DNA from: Pythium myriotylum
Taxonomy: Eukaryota > Oomycota > Peronosporomycetes > Pythiales > Pythiaceae
Assembly (NCBI GenBank): GCA_023091665.1
Contig: JALJCQ010000022.1
Coordinates: 1,054,001-1,118,000 of the forward strand
Direction: 5' to 3'
DNA length: 64,000 bases
Positions 32,401 through 47,400 of this stretch are shown piece by piece. How positions within the stretch are numbered: the stretch's first letter is position 1; every line of letters begins with the position of its first letter. A program made the translations under genes and the position numbers. The notes under the pieces are model-generated. The model made no database searches and was not told the origin of the DNA. It was given only the letters and a program-made list of their open reading frames with translations.

Positions 32401-35400
32401 AGGTTGTGAAAATGCTGATGATGTATGCTATCTTACGTTTTTGTGTGTGCAGTTTTGTGAATTATGGCAAGCCAGATGATGACACACATTTTCTCACTGA
32501 CAAATGGCTCAAGAAAATGCTGCTGTATTATGTATTACCATGTTGACGAATTGTGGCACAAAACTGAAGCGCTTGGTGTCAACAGGTCCGTTTTATTCAA
32601 CGAAATGCATGCAGAGGTGACCGTGCTCACCCAACGGCTCACCGCTCTTCGCGAGGCGTTGACCGAGAACGGTGATGAAAGTCATCGCCGTCGGCTCGAC
32701 GCCTCCATCACGACATGGGTTCACAATGTTCTCAAGGCGCTTGTCCCCAAGGTCGTTGAGTGGAAGTCGGCTGTTGCCAAGCCGCGCAAGGCCTATGACC
32801 AAGACCGAAACCGCACGAAGGGATACTACAAACGCTAGAAGGATTTTCACAACGTTACAGTTGCGGGGTATGACTGTACGCCAAGCATCGAGAAAGTCGG
32901 CTTGCCAAGCAACGCGAGGCTGCTGCGTTCAAGGCATATTCGAAACTACTCGGTGTGTACACTTGCATTATCATTTATGTTGGTTACGACACTCTAACAG
33001 TTTATCTGTAGCGCTACGCGAAAAGCTAGGAAAACCTCTCGAATACCCTGAGCCGGAAGACCCTATGCCCACTGTAACGATTCCTGAAAGATCGATTTTT
33101 GCCCCACTCCAAAGGCATTCGGAGCTTCTCATTGCTGTCTGCCACATTGTAGGTTGTGAAAATGCTGATGATGTATGCTATCTTACGTTTTTGTGTGTGC
33201 AGTTTTGTGAATTATGGCAAGCCAGATGATGACACACATTTTCTCACTGACAAATGGCTCAAGAAAATGCTGCTGTATTATGTATTACCATGTTGACGAA
33301 TTGTGGCACAAAACTGAAGCGCTTGGTGTCAACAGGTCCGTTTTATTCAACGAAATGCATGCAGAGGTGACCGTGCTCACCCAACGGCTCACCGCTCTTC
33401 GCGAGGCGTTGACCGAGAACGGTGATGAAAGTCATCGCCGTCGGCTCGACGCCTCCATCACGACATGGGTTCACAATGTTCTCAAGGCGCTTGTCCCCAA
33501 GGTCGTTGAGTGGAAGTCGGCTGTTGCCAAGCCGCGCAAGGCCTATGACCAAGACCGAAACCGCACGAAGGGATACTACAAACGCTAGAAGGATTTTCAC
33601 AACGTTACAGTTGCGGGGTATGACTGTACGCCAAGCATCGAGAAAGTCGGCTTGCCAAGCAACGCGAGGCTGCTGCGTTCAAGGCATATTCGAAACTACT
33701 CGGTGTGTACACTTGCATTATCATTTATGTTGGTTACGACACTCTAACAGTTTATCTGTAGCGCTACGCGAAAAGCTAGGAAAACCTCTCGAATACCCTG
33801 AGCCGGAAGACCCTATGCCCACTGTAACGATTCCTGAAAGATCGATTTTTGCCCCACTCCAAAGGCATTCGGAGCTTCTCATTGCTGTCTGCCACATTGT
33901 AGGTTGTGAAAATGCTGATGATGTATGCTATCTTACGTTTTTGTGTGTGCAGTTTTGTGAATTATGGCAAGCCAGATGATGACACACATTTTCTCACTGA
34001 CAAATGGCTCAAGAAAATGCTGCTGTATTATGTATTACCATGTTGACGAATTGTGGCACAAAACTGAAGCGCTTGGTGTCAACAGGTCCGTTTTATTCAA
34101 CGAAATGCATGCAGAGGTGACCGTGCTCACCCAACGGCTCACCGCTCTTCGCGAGGCGTTGACCGAGAACGGTGATGAAAGTCATCGCCGTCGGCTCGAC
34201 GCCTCCATCACGACATGGGTTCACAATGTTCTCAAGGCGCTTGTCCCCAAGGTCGTTGAGTGGAAGTCGGCTGTTGCCAAGCCGCGCAAGGCCTATGACC
34301 AAGACCGAAACCGCACGAAGGGATACTACAAACGCTAGAAGGATTTTCACAACGTTACAGTTGCGGGGTATGACTGTACGCCAAGCATCGAGAAAGTCGG
34401 CTTGCCAAGCAACGCGAGGCTGCTGCGTTCAAGGCATATTCGAAACTACTCGGTGTGTACACTTGCATTATCATTTATGTTGGTTACGACACTCTAACAG
34501 TTTATCTGTAGCGCTACGCGAAAAGCTAGGAAAACCTCTCGAATACCCTGAGCCGGAAGACCCTATGCCCACTGTAACGATTCCTGAAAGATCGATTTTT
34601 GCCCCACTCCAAAGGCATTCGGAGCTTCTCATTGCTGTCTGCCACATTGTAGGTTGTGAAAATGCTGATGATGTATGCTATCTTACGTTTTTGTGTGTGC
34701 AGTTTTGTGAATTATGGCAAGCCAGATGATGACACACATTTTCTCACTGACAAATGGCTCAAGAAAATGCTGCTGTATTATGTATTACCATGTTGACGAA
34801 TTGTGGCACAAAACTGAAGCGCTTGGTGTCAACAGGTCCGTTTTATTCAACGAAATGCATGCAGAGGTGACCGTGCTCACCCAACGGCTCACCGCTCTTC
34901 GCGAGGCGTTGACCGAGAACGGTGATGAAAGTCATCGCCGTCGGCTCGACGCCTCCATCACGACATGGGTTCACAATGTTCTCAAGGCGCTTGTCCCCAA
35001 GGTCGTTGAGTGGAAGTCGGCTGTTGCCAAGCCGCGCAAGGCCTATGACCAAGACCGAAACCGCACGAAGGGATACTACAAACGCTAGAAGGATTTTCAC
35101 AACGTTACAGTTGCGGGGTATGACTGTACGCCAAGCATCGAGAAAGTCGGCTTGCCAAGCAACGCGAGGCTGCTGCGTTCAAGGCATATTCGAAACTACT
35201 CGGTGTGTACACTTGCATTATCATTTATGTTGGTTACGACACTCTAACAGTTTATCTGTAGCGCTACGCGAAAAGCTAGGAAAACCTCTCGAATACCCTG
35301 AGCCGGAAGACCCTATGCCCACTGTAACGATTCCTGAAAGATCGATTTTTGCCCCACTCCAAAGGCATTCGGAGCTTCTCATTGCTGTCTGCCACATTGT

Positions 35401-38400
35401 AGGTTGTGAAAATGCTGATGATGTATGCTATCTTACGTTTTTGTGTGTGCAGTTTTGTGAATTATGGCAAGCCAGATGATGACACACATTTTCTCACTGA
35501 CAAATGGCTCAAGAAAATGCTGCTGTATTATGTATTACCATGTTGACGAATTGTGGCACAAAACTGAAGCGCTTGGTGTCAACAGGTCCGTTTTATTCAA
35601 CGAAATGCATGCAGAGGTGACCGTGCTCACCCAACGGCTCACCGCTCTTCGCGAGGCGTTGACCGAGAACGGTGATGAAAGTCATCGCCGTCGGCTCGAC
35701 GCCTCCATCACGACATGGGTTCACAATGTTCTCAAGGCGCTTGTCCCCAAGGTCGTTGAGTGGAAGTCGGCTGTTGCCAAGCCGCGCAAGGCCTATGACC
35801 AAGACCGAAACCGCACGAAGGGATACTACAAACGCTAGAAGGATTTTCACAACGTTACAGTTGCGGGGTATGACTGTACGCCAAGCATCGAGAAAGTCGG
35901 CTTGCCAAGCAACGCGAGGCTGCTGCGTTCAAGGCATATTCGAAACTACTCGGTGTGTACACTTGCATTATCATTTATGTTGGTTACGACACTCTAACAG
36001 TTTATCTGTAGCGCTACGCGAAAAGCTAGGAAAACCTCTCGAATACCCTGAGCCGGAAGACCCTATGCCCACTGTAACGATTCCTGAAAGATCGATTTTT
36101 GCCCCACTCCAAAGGCATTCGGAGCTTCTCATTGCTGTCTGCCACATTGTAGGTTGTGAAAATGCTGATGATGTATGCTATCTTACGTTTTTGTGTGTGC
36201 AGTTTTGTGAATTATGGCAAGCCAGATGATGACACACATTTTCTCACTGACAAATGGCTCAAGAAAATGCTGCTGTATTATGTATTACCATGTTGACGAA
36301 TTGTGGCACAAAACTGAAGCGCTTGGTGTCAACAGGTCCGTTTTATTCAACGAAATGCATGCAGAGGTGACCGTGCTCACCCAACGGCTCACCGCTCTTC
36401 GCGAGGCGTTGACCGAGAACGGTGATGAAAGTCATCGCCGTCGGCTCGACGCCTCCATCACGACATGGGTTCACAATGTTCTCAAGGCGCTTGTCCCCAA
36501 GGTCGTTGAGTGGAAGTCGGCTGTTGCCAAGCCGCGCAAGGCCTATGACCAAGACCGAAACCGCACGAAGGGATACTACAAACGCTAGAAGGATTTTCAC
36601 AACGTTACAGTTGCGGGGTATGACTGTACGCCAAGCATCGAGAAAGTCGGCTTGCCAAGCAACGCGAGGCTGCTGCGTTCAAGGCATATTCGAAACTACT
36701 CGGTGTGTACACTTGCATTATCATTTATGTTGGTTACGACACTCTAACAGTTTATCTGTAGCGCTACGCGAAAAGCTAGGAAAACCTCTCGAATACCCTG
36801 AGCCGGAAGACCCTATGCCCACTGTAACGATTCCTGAAAGATCGATTTTTGCCCCACTCCAAAGGCATTCGGAGCTTCTCATTGCTGTCTGCCACATTGT
36901 AGGTTGTGAAAATGCTGATGATGTATGCTATCTTACGTTTTTGTGTGTGCAGTTTTGTGAATTATGGCAAGCCAGATGATGACACACATTTTCTCACTGA
37001 CAAATGGCTCAAGAAAATGCTGCTGTATTATGTATTACCATGTTGACGAATTGTGGCACAAAACTGAAGCGCTTGGTGTCAACAGGTCCGTTTTATTCAA
37101 CGAAATGCATGCAGAGGTGACCGTGCTCACCCAACGGCTCACCGCTCTTCGCGAGGCGTTGACCGAGAACGGTGATGAAAGTCATCGCCGTCGGCTCGAC
37201 GCCTCCATCACGACATGGGTTCACAATGTTCTCAAGGCGCTTGTCCCCAAGGTCGTTGAGTGGAAGTCGGCTGTTGCCAAGCCGCGCAAGGCCTATGACC
37301 AAGACCGAAACCGCACGAAGGGATACTACAAACGCTAGAAGGATTTTCACAACGTTACAGTTGCGGGGTATGACTGTACGCCAAGCATCGAGAAAGTCGG
37401 CTTGCCAAGCAACGCGAGGCTGCTGCGTTCAAGGCATATTCGAAACTACTCGGTGTGTACACTTGCATTATCATTTATGTTGGTTACGACACTCTAACAG
37501 TTTATCTGTAGCGCTACGCGAAAAGCTAGGAAAACCTCTCGAATACCCTGAGCCGGAAGACCCTATGCCCACTGTAACGATTCCTGAAAGATCGATTTTT
37601 GCCCCACTCCAAAGGCATTCGGAGCTTCTCATTGCTGTCTGCCACATTGTAGGTTGTGAAAATGCTGATGATGTATGCTATCTTACGTTTTTGTGTGTGC
37701 AGTTTTGTGAATTATGGCAAGCCAGATGATGACACACATTTTCTCACTGACAAATGGCTCAAGAAAATGCTGCTGTATTATGTATTACCATGTTGACGAA
37801 TTGTGGCACAAAACTGAAGCGCTTGGTGTCAACAGGTCCGTTTTATTCAACGAAATGCATGCAGAGGTGACCGTGCTCACCCAACGGCTCACCGCTCTTC
37901 GCGAGGCGTTGACCGAGAACGGTGATGAAAGTCATCGCCGTCGGCTCGACGCCTCCATCACGACATGGGTTCACAATGTTCTCAAGGCGCTTGTCCCCAA
38001 GGTCGTTGAGTGGAAGTCGGCTGTTGCCAAGCCGCGCAAGGCCTATGACCAAGACCGAAACCGCACGAAGGGATACTACAAACGCTAGAAGGATTTTCAC
38101 AACGTTACAGTTGCGGGGTATGACTGTACGCCAAGCATCGAGAAAGTCGGCTTGCCAAGCAACGCGAGGCTGCTGCGTTCAAGGCATATTCGAAACTACT
38201 CGGTGTGTACACTTGCATTATCATTTATGTTGGTTACGACACTCTAACAGTTTATCTGTAGCGCTACGCGAAAAGCTAGGAAAACCTCTCGAATACCCTG
38301 AGCCGGAAGATCCTATGCCCACTGTAACGATTCCTGAAAGATCGATTTTTGCCCCACTCCAAAGGCATTCGGAGCTTCTCATTGCTGTCTGCCACATTGT

Positions 38401-41400
38401 AGGTTGTGAAAATGCTGATGATGTATGCTATCTTACGTTTTTGTGTGTGCAGTTTTGTGAATTATGGCAAGCCAGATGATGACACACATTTTCTCACTGA
38501 CAAATGGCTCAAGAAAATGCTGCTGTATTATGTATTACCATGTTGACGAATTGTGGCACAAAACTGAAGCGCTTGGTGTCAACAGGTCCGTTTTATTCAA
38601 CGAAATGCATGCAGAGGTGACCGTGCTCACCCAACGGCTCACCGCTCTTCGCGAGGCGTTGACCGAGAACGGTGATGAAAGTCATCGCCGTCGGCTCGAC
38701 GCCTCCATCACGACATGGGTTCACAATGTTCTCAAGGCGCTTGTCCCCAAGGTCGTTGAGTGGAAGTCGGCTGTTGCCAAGCCGCGCAAGGCCTATGACC
38801 AAGACCGAAACCGCACGAAGGGATACTACAAACGCTAGAAGGATTTTCACAACGTTACAGTTGCGGGGTATGACTGTACGCCAAGCATCGAGAAAGTCGG
38901 CTTGCCAAGCAACGCGAGGCTGCTGCGTTCAAGGCATATTCGAAACTACTCGGTGTGTACACTTGCATTATCATTTATGTTGGTTACGACACTCTAACAG
39001 TTTATCTGTAGCGCTACGCGAAAAGCTAGGAAAACCTCTCGAATACCCTGAGCCGGAAGACCCTATGCCCACTGTAACGATTCCTGAAAGATCGATTTTT
39101 GCCCCACTCCAAAGGCATTCGGAGCTTCTCATTGCTGTCTGCCACATTGTAGGTTGTGAAAATGCTGATGATGTATGCTATCTTACGTTTTTGTGTGTGC
39201 AGTTTTGTGAATTATGGCAAGCCAGATGATGACACACATTTTCTCACTGACAAATGGCTCAAGAAAATGCTGCTGTATTATGTATTACCATGTTGACGAA
39301 TTGTGGCACAAAACTGAAGCGCTTGGTGTCAACAGGTCCGTTTTATTCAACGAAATGCATGCAGAGGTGACCGTGCTCACCCAACGGCTCACCGCTCTTC
39401 GCGAGGCGTTGACCGAGAACGGTGATGAAAGTCATCGCCGTCGGCTCGACGCCTCCATCACGACATGGGTTCACAATGTTCTCAAGGCGCTTGTCCCCAA
39501 GGTCGTTGAGTGGAAGTCGGCTGTTGCCAAGCCGCGCAAGGCCTATGACCAAGACCGAAACCGCACGAAGGGATACTACAAACGCTAGAAGGATTTTCAC
39601 AACGTTACAGTTGCGGGGTATGACTGTACGCCAAGCATCGAGAAAGTCGGCTTGCCAAGCAACGCGAGGCTGCTGCGTTCAAGGCATATTCGAAACTACT
39701 CGGTGTGTACACTTGCATTATCATTTATGTTGGTTACGACACTCTAACAGTTTATCTGTAGCGCTACGCGAAAAGCTAGGAAAACCTCTCGAATACCCTG
39801 AGCCGGAAGACCCTATGCCCACTGTAACGATTCCTGAAAGATCGATTTTTGCCCCACTCCAAAGGCATTCGGAGCTTCTCATTGCTGTCTGCCACATTGT
39901 AGGTTGTGAAAATGCTGATGATGTATGCTATCTTACGTTTTTGTGTGTGCAGTTTTGTGAATTATGGCAAGCCAGATGATGACACACATTTTCTCACTGA
40001 CAAATGGCTCAAGAAAATGCTGCTGTATTATGTATTACCATGTTGACGAATTGTGGCACAAAACTGAAGCGCTTGGTGTCAACAGGTCCGTTTTATTCAA
40101 CGAAATGCATGCAGAGGTGACCGTGCTCACCCAACGGCTCACCGCTCTTCGCGAGGCGTTGACCGAGAACGGTGATGAAAGTCATCGCCGTCGGCTCGAC
40201 GCCTCCATCACGACATGGGTTCACAATGTTCTCAAGGCGCTTGTCCCCAAGGTCGTTGAGTGGAAGTCGGCTGTTGCCAAGCCGCGCAAGGCCTATGACC
40301 AAGACCGAAACCGCACGAAGGGATACTACAAACGCTAGAAGGATTTTCACAACGTTACAGTTGCGGGGTATGACTGTACGCCAAGCATCGAGAAAGTCGG
40401 CTTGCCAAGCAACGCGAGGCTGCTGCGTTCAAGGCATATTCGAAACTACTCGGTGTGTACACTTGCATTATCATTTATGTTGGTTACGACACTCTAACAG
40501 TTTATCTGTAGCGCTACGCGAAAAGCTAGGAAAACCTCTCGAATACCCTGAGCCGGAAGACCCTATGCCCACTGTAACGATTCCTGAAAGATCGATTTTT
40601 GCCCCACTCCAAAGGCATTCGGAGCTTCTCATTGCTGTCTGCCACATTGTAGGTTGTGAAAATGCTGATGATGTATGCTATCTTACGTTTTTGTGTGTGC
40701 AGTTTTGTGAATTATGGCAAGCCAGATGATGACACACATTTTCTCACTGACAAATGGCTCAAGAAAATGCTGCTGTATTATGTATTACCATGTTGACGAA
40801 TTGTGGCACAAAACTGAAGCGCTTGGTGTCAACAGGTCCGTTTTATTCAACGAAATGCATGCAGAGGTGACCGTGCTCACCCAACGGCTCACCGCTCTTC
40901 GCGAGGCGTTGACCGAGAACGGTGATGAAAGTCATCGCCGTCGGCTCGACGCCTCCATCACGACATGGGTTCACAATGTTCTCAAGGCGCTTGTCCCCAA
41001 GGTCGTTGAGTGGAAGTCGGCTGTTGCCAAGCCGCGCAAGGCCTATGACCAAGACCGAAACCGCACGAAGGGATACTACAAACGCTAGAAGGATTTTCAC
41101 AACGTTACAGTTGCGGGGTATGACTGTACGCCAAGCATCGAGAAAGTCGGCTTGCCAAGCAACGCGAGGCTGCTGCGTTCAAGGCATATTCGAAACTACT
41201 CGGTGTGTACACTTGCATTATCATTTATGTTGGTTACGACACTCTAACAGTTTATCTGTAGCGCTACGCGAAAAGCTAGGAAAACCTCTCGAATACCCTG
41301 AGCCGGAAGACCCTATGCCCACTGTAACGATTCCTGAAAGATCGATTTTTGCCCCACTCCAAAGGCATTCGGAGCTTCTCATTGCTGTCTGCCACATTGT

Positions 41401-44400
41401 AGGTTGTGAAAATGCTGATGATGTATGCTATCTTACGTTTTTGTGTGTGCAGTTTTGTGAATTATGGCAAGCCAGATGATGACACACATTTTCTCACTGA
41501 CAAATGGCTCAAGAAAATGCTGCTGTATTATGTATTACCATGTTGACGAATTGTGGCACAAAACTGAAGCGCTTGGTGTCAACAGGTCCGTTTTATTCAA
41601 CGAAATGCATGCAGAGGTGACCGTGCTCACCCAACGGCTCACCGCTCTTCGCGAGGCGTTGACCGAGAACGGTGATGAAAGTCATCGCCGTCGGCTCGAC
41701 GCCTCCATCACGACATGGGTTCACAATGTTCTCAAGGCGCTTGTCCCCAAGGTCGTTGAGTGGAAGTCGGCTGTTGCCAAGCCGCGCAAGGCCTATGACC
41801 AAGACCGAAACCGCACGAAGGGATACTACAAACGCTAGAAGGATTTTCACAACGTTACAGTTGCGGGGTATGACTGTACGCCAAGCATCGAGAAAGTCGG
41901 CTTGCCAAGCAACGCGAGGCTGCTGCGTTCAAGGCATATTCGAAACTACTCGGTGTGTACACTTGCATTATCATTTATGTTGGTTACGACACTCTAACAG
42001 TTTATCTGTAGCGCTACGCGAAAAGCTAGGAAAACCTCTCGAATACCCTGAGCCGGAAGACCCTATGCCCACTGTAACGATTCCTGAAAGATCGATTTTT
42101 GCCCCACTCCAAAGGCATTCGGAGCTTCTCATTGCTGTCTGCCACATTGTAGGTTGTGAAAATGCTGATGATGTATGCTATCTTACGTTTTTGTGTGTGC
42201 AGTTTTGTGAATTATGGCAAGCCAGATGATGACACACATTTTCTCACTGACAAATGGCTCAAGAAAATGCTGCTGTATTATGTATTACCATGTTGACGAA
42301 TTGTGGCACAAAACTGAAGCGCTTGGTGTCAACAGGTCCGTTTTATTCAACGAAATGCATGCAGAGGTGACCGTGCTCACCCAACGGCTCACCGCTCTTC
42401 GCGAGGCGTTGACCGAGAACGGTGATGAAAGTCATCGCCGTCGGCTCGACGCCTCCATCACGACATGGGTTCACAATGTTCTCAAGGCGCTTGTCCCCAA
42501 GGTCGTTGAGTGGAAGTCGGCTGTTGCCAAGCCGCGCAAGGCCTATGACCAAGACCGAAACCGCACGAAGGGATACTACAAACGCTAGAAGGATTTTCAC
42601 AACGTTACAGTTGCGGGGTATGACTGTACGCCAAGCATCGAGAAAGTCGGCTTGCCAAGCAACGCGAGGCTGCTGCGTTCAAGGCATATTCGAAACTACT
42701 CGGTGTGTACACTTGCATTATCATTTATGTTGGTTACGACACTCTAACAGTTTATCTGTAGCGCTACGCGAAAAGCTAGGAAAACCTCTCGAATACCCTG
42801 AGCCGGAAGACCCTATGCCCACTGTAACGATTCCTGAAAGATCGATTTTTGCCCCACTCCAAAGGCATTCGGAGCTTCTCATTGCTGTCTGCCACATTGT
42901 AGGTTGTGAAAATGCTGATGATGTATGCTATCTTACGTTTTTGTGTGTGCAGTTTTGTGAATTATGGCAAGCCAGATGATGACACACATTTTCTCACTGA
43001 CAAATGGCTCAAGAAAATGCTGCTGTATTATGTATTACCATGTTGACGAATTGTGGCACAAAACTGAAGCGCTTGGTGTCAACAGGTCCGTTTTATTCAA
43101 CGAAATGCATGCAGAGGTGACCGTGCTCACCCAACGGCTCACCGCTCTTCGCGAGGCGTTGACCGAGAACGGTGATGAAAGTCATCGCCGTCGGCTCGAC
43201 GCCTCCATCACGACATGGGTTCACAATGTTCTCAAGGCGCTTGTCCCCAAGGTCGTTGAGTGGAAGTCGGCTGTTGCCAAGCCGCGCAAGGCCTATGACC
43301 AAGACCGAAACCGCACGAAGGGATACTACAAACGCTAGAAGGATTTTCACAACGTTACAGTTGCGGGGTATGACTGTACGCCAAGCATCGAGAAAGTCGG
43401 CTTGCCAAGCAACGCGAGGCTGCTGCGTTCAAGGCATATTCGAAACTACTCGGTGTGTACACTTGCATTATCATTTATGTTGGTTACGACACTCTAACAG
43501 TTTATCTGTAGCGCTACGCGAAAAGCTAGGAAAACCTCTCGAATACCCTGAGCCGGAAGACCCTATGCCCACTGTAACGATTCCTGAAAGATCGATTTTT
43601 GCCCCACTCCAAAGGCATTCGGAGCTTCTCATTGCTGTCTGCCACATTGTAGGTTGTGAAAATGCTGATGATGTATGCTATCTTACGTTTTTGTGTGTGC
43701 AGTTTTGTGAATTATGGCAAGCCAGATGATGACACACATTTTCTCACTGACAAATGGCTCAAGAAAATGCTGCTGTATTATGTATTACCATGTTGACGAA
43801 TTGTGGCACAAAACTGAAGCGCTTGGTGTCAACAGGTCCGTTTTATTCAACGAAATGCATGCAGAGGTGACCGTGCTCACCCAACGGCTCACCGCTCTTC
43901 GCGAGGCGTTGACCGAGAACGGTGATGAAAGTCATCGCCGTCGGCTCGACGCCTCCATCACGACATGGGTTCACAATGTTCTCAAGGCGCTTGTCCCCAA
44001 GGTCGTTGAGTGGAAGTCGGCTGTTGCCAAGCCGCGCAAGGCCTATGACCAAGACCGAAACCGCACGAAGGGATACTACAAACGCTAGAAGGATTTTCAC
44101 AACGTTACAGTTGCGGGGTATGACTGTACGCCAAGCATCGAGAAAGTCGGCTTGCCAAGCAACGCGAGGCTGCTGCGTTCAAGGCATATTCGAAACTACT
44201 CGGTGTGTACACTTGCATTATCATTTATGTTGGTTACGACACTCTAACAGTTTATCTGTAGCGCTACGCGAAAAGCTAGGAAAACCTCTCGAATACCCTG
44301 AGCCGGAAGACCCTATGCCCACTGTAACGATTCCTGAAAGATCGATTTTTGCCCCACTCCAAAGGCATTCGGAGCTTCTCATTGCTGTCTGCCACATTGT

Positions 44401-47400
44401 AGGTTGTGAAAATGCTGATGATGTATGCTATCTTACGTTTTTGTGTGTGCAGTTTTGTGAATTATGGCAAGCCAGATGATGACACACATTTTCTCACTGA
44501 CAAATGGCTCAAGAAAATGCTGCTGTATTATGTATTACCATGTTGACGAATTGTGGCACAAAACTGAAGCGCTTGGTGTCAACAGGTCCGTTTTATTCAA
44601 CGAAATGCATGCAGAGGTGACCGTGCTCACCCAACGGCTCACCGCTCTTCGCGAGGCGTTGACCGAGAACGGTGATGAAAGTCATCGCCGTCGGCTCGAC
44701 GCCTCCATCACGACATGGGTTCACAATGTTCTCAAGGCGCTTGTCCCCAAGGTCGTTGAGTGGAAGTCGGCTGTTGCCAAGCCGCGCAAGGCCTATGACC
44801 AAGACCGAAACCGCACGAAGGGATACTACAAACGCTAGAAGGATTTTCACAACGTTACAGTTGCGGGGTATGACTGTACGCCAAGCATCGAGAAAGTCGG
44901 CTTGCCAAGCAACGCGAGGCTGCTGCGTTCAAGGCATATTCGAAACTACTCGGTGTGTACACTTGCATTATCATTTATGTTGGTTACGACACTCTAACAG
45001 TTTATCTGTAGCGCTACGCGAAAAGCTAGGAAAACCTCTCGAATACCCTGAGCCGGAAGACCCTATGCCCACTGTAACGATTCCTGAAAGATCGATTTTT
45101 GCCCCACTCCAAAGGCATTCGGAGCTTCTCATTGCTGTCTGCCACATTGTAGGTTGTGAAAATGCTGATGATGTATGCTATCTTACGTTTTTGTGTGTGC
45201 AGTTTTGTGAATTATGGCAAGCCAGATGATGACACACATTTTCTCACTGACAAATGGCTCAAGAAAATGCTGCTGTATTATGTATTACCATGTTGACGAA
45301 TTGTGGCACAAAACTGAAGCGCTTGGTGTCAACAGGTCCGTTTTATTCAACGAAATGCATGCAGAGGTGACCGTGCTCACCCAACGGCTCACCGCTCTTC
45401 GCGAGGCGTTGACCGAGAACGGTGATGAAAGTCATCGCCGTCGGCTCGACGCCTCCATCACGACATGGGTTCACAATGTTCTCAAGGCGCTTGTCCCCAA
45501 GGTCGTTGAGTGGAAGTCGGCTGTTGCCAAGCCGCGCAAGGCCTATGACCAAGACCGAAACCGCACGAAGGGATACTACAAACGCTAGAAGGATTTTCAC
45601 AACGTTACAGTTGCGGGGTATGACTGTACGCCAAGCATCGAGAAAGTCGGCTTGCCAAGCAACGCGAGGCTGCTGCGTTCAAGGCATATTCGAAACTACT
45701 CGGTGTGTACACTTGCATTATCATTTATGTTGGTTACGACACTCTAACAGTTTATCTGTAGCGCTACGCGAAAAGCTAGGAAAACCTCTCGAATACCCTG
45801 AGCCGGAAGACCCTATGCCCACTGTAACGATTCCTGAAAGATCGATTTTTGCCCCACTCCAAAGGCATTCGGAGCTTCTCATTGCTGTCTGCCACATTGT
45901 AGGTTGTGAAAATGCTGATGATGTATGCTATCTTACGTTTTTGTGTGTGCAGTTTTGTGAATTATGGCAAGCCAGATGATGACACACATTTTCTCACTGA
46001 CAAATGGCTCAAGAAAATGCTGCTGTATTATGTATTACCATGTTGACGAATTGTGGCACAAAACTGAAGCGCTTGGTGTCAACAGGTCCGTTTTATTCAA
46101 CGAAATGCATGCAGAGGTGACCGTGCTCACCCAACGGCTCACCGCTCTTCGCGAGGCGTTGACCGAGAACGGTGATGAAAGTCATCGCCGTCGGCTCGAC
46201 GCCTCCATCACGACATGGGTTCACAATGTTCTCAAGGCGCTTGTCCCCAAGGTCGTTGAGTGGAAGTCGGCTGTTGCCAAGCCGCGCAAGGCCTATGACC
46301 AAGACCGAAACCGCACGAAGGGATACTACAAACGCTAGAAGGATTTTCACAACGTTACAGTTGCGGGGTATGACTGTACGCCAAGCATCGAGAAAGTCGG
46401 CTTGCCAAGCAACGCGAGGCTGCTGCGTTCAAGGCATATTCGAAACTACTCGGTGTGTACACTTGCATTATCATTTATGTTGGTTACGACACTCTAACAG
46501 TTTATCTGTAGCGCTACGCGAAAAGCTAGGAAAACCTCTCGAATACCCTGAGCCGGAAGACCCTATGCCCACTGTAACGATTCCTGAAAGATCGATTTTT
46601 GCCCCACTCCAAAGGCATTCGGAGCTTCTCATTGCTGTCTGCCACATTGTAGGTTGTGAAAATGCTGATGATGTATGCTATCTTACGTTTTTGTGTGTGC
46701 AGTTTTGTGAATTATGGCAAGCCAGATGATGACACACATTTTCTCACTGACAAATGGCTCAAGAAAATGCTGCTGTATTATGTATTACCATGTTGACGAA
46801 TTGTGGCACAAAACTGAAGCGCTTGGTGTCAACAGGTCCGTTTTATTCAACGAAATGCATGCAGAGGTGACCGTGCTCACCCAACGGCTCACCGCTCTTC
46901 GCGAGGCGTTGACCGAGAACGGTGATGAAAGTCATCGCCGTCGGCTCGACGCCTCCATCACGACATGGGTTCACAATGTTCTCAAGGCGCTTGTCCCCAA
47001 GGTCGTTGAGTGGAAGTCGGCTGTTGCCAAGCCGCGCAAGGCCTATGACCAAGACCGAAACCGCACGAAGGGATACTACAAACGCTAGAAGGATTTTCAC
47101 AACGTTACAGTTGCGGGGTATGACTGTACGCCAAGCATCGAGAAAGTCGGCTTGCCAAGCAACGCGAGGCTGCTGCGTTCAAGGCATATTCGAAACTACT
47201 CGGTGTGTACACTTGCATTATCATTTATGTTGGTTACGACACTCTAACAGTTTATCTGTAGCGCTACGCGAAAAGCTAGGAAAACCTCTCGAATACCCTG
47301 AGCCGGAAGACCCTATGCCCACTGTAACGATTCCTGAAAGATCGATTTTTGCCCCACTCCAAAGGCATTCGGAGCTTCTCATTGCTGTCTGCCACATTGT

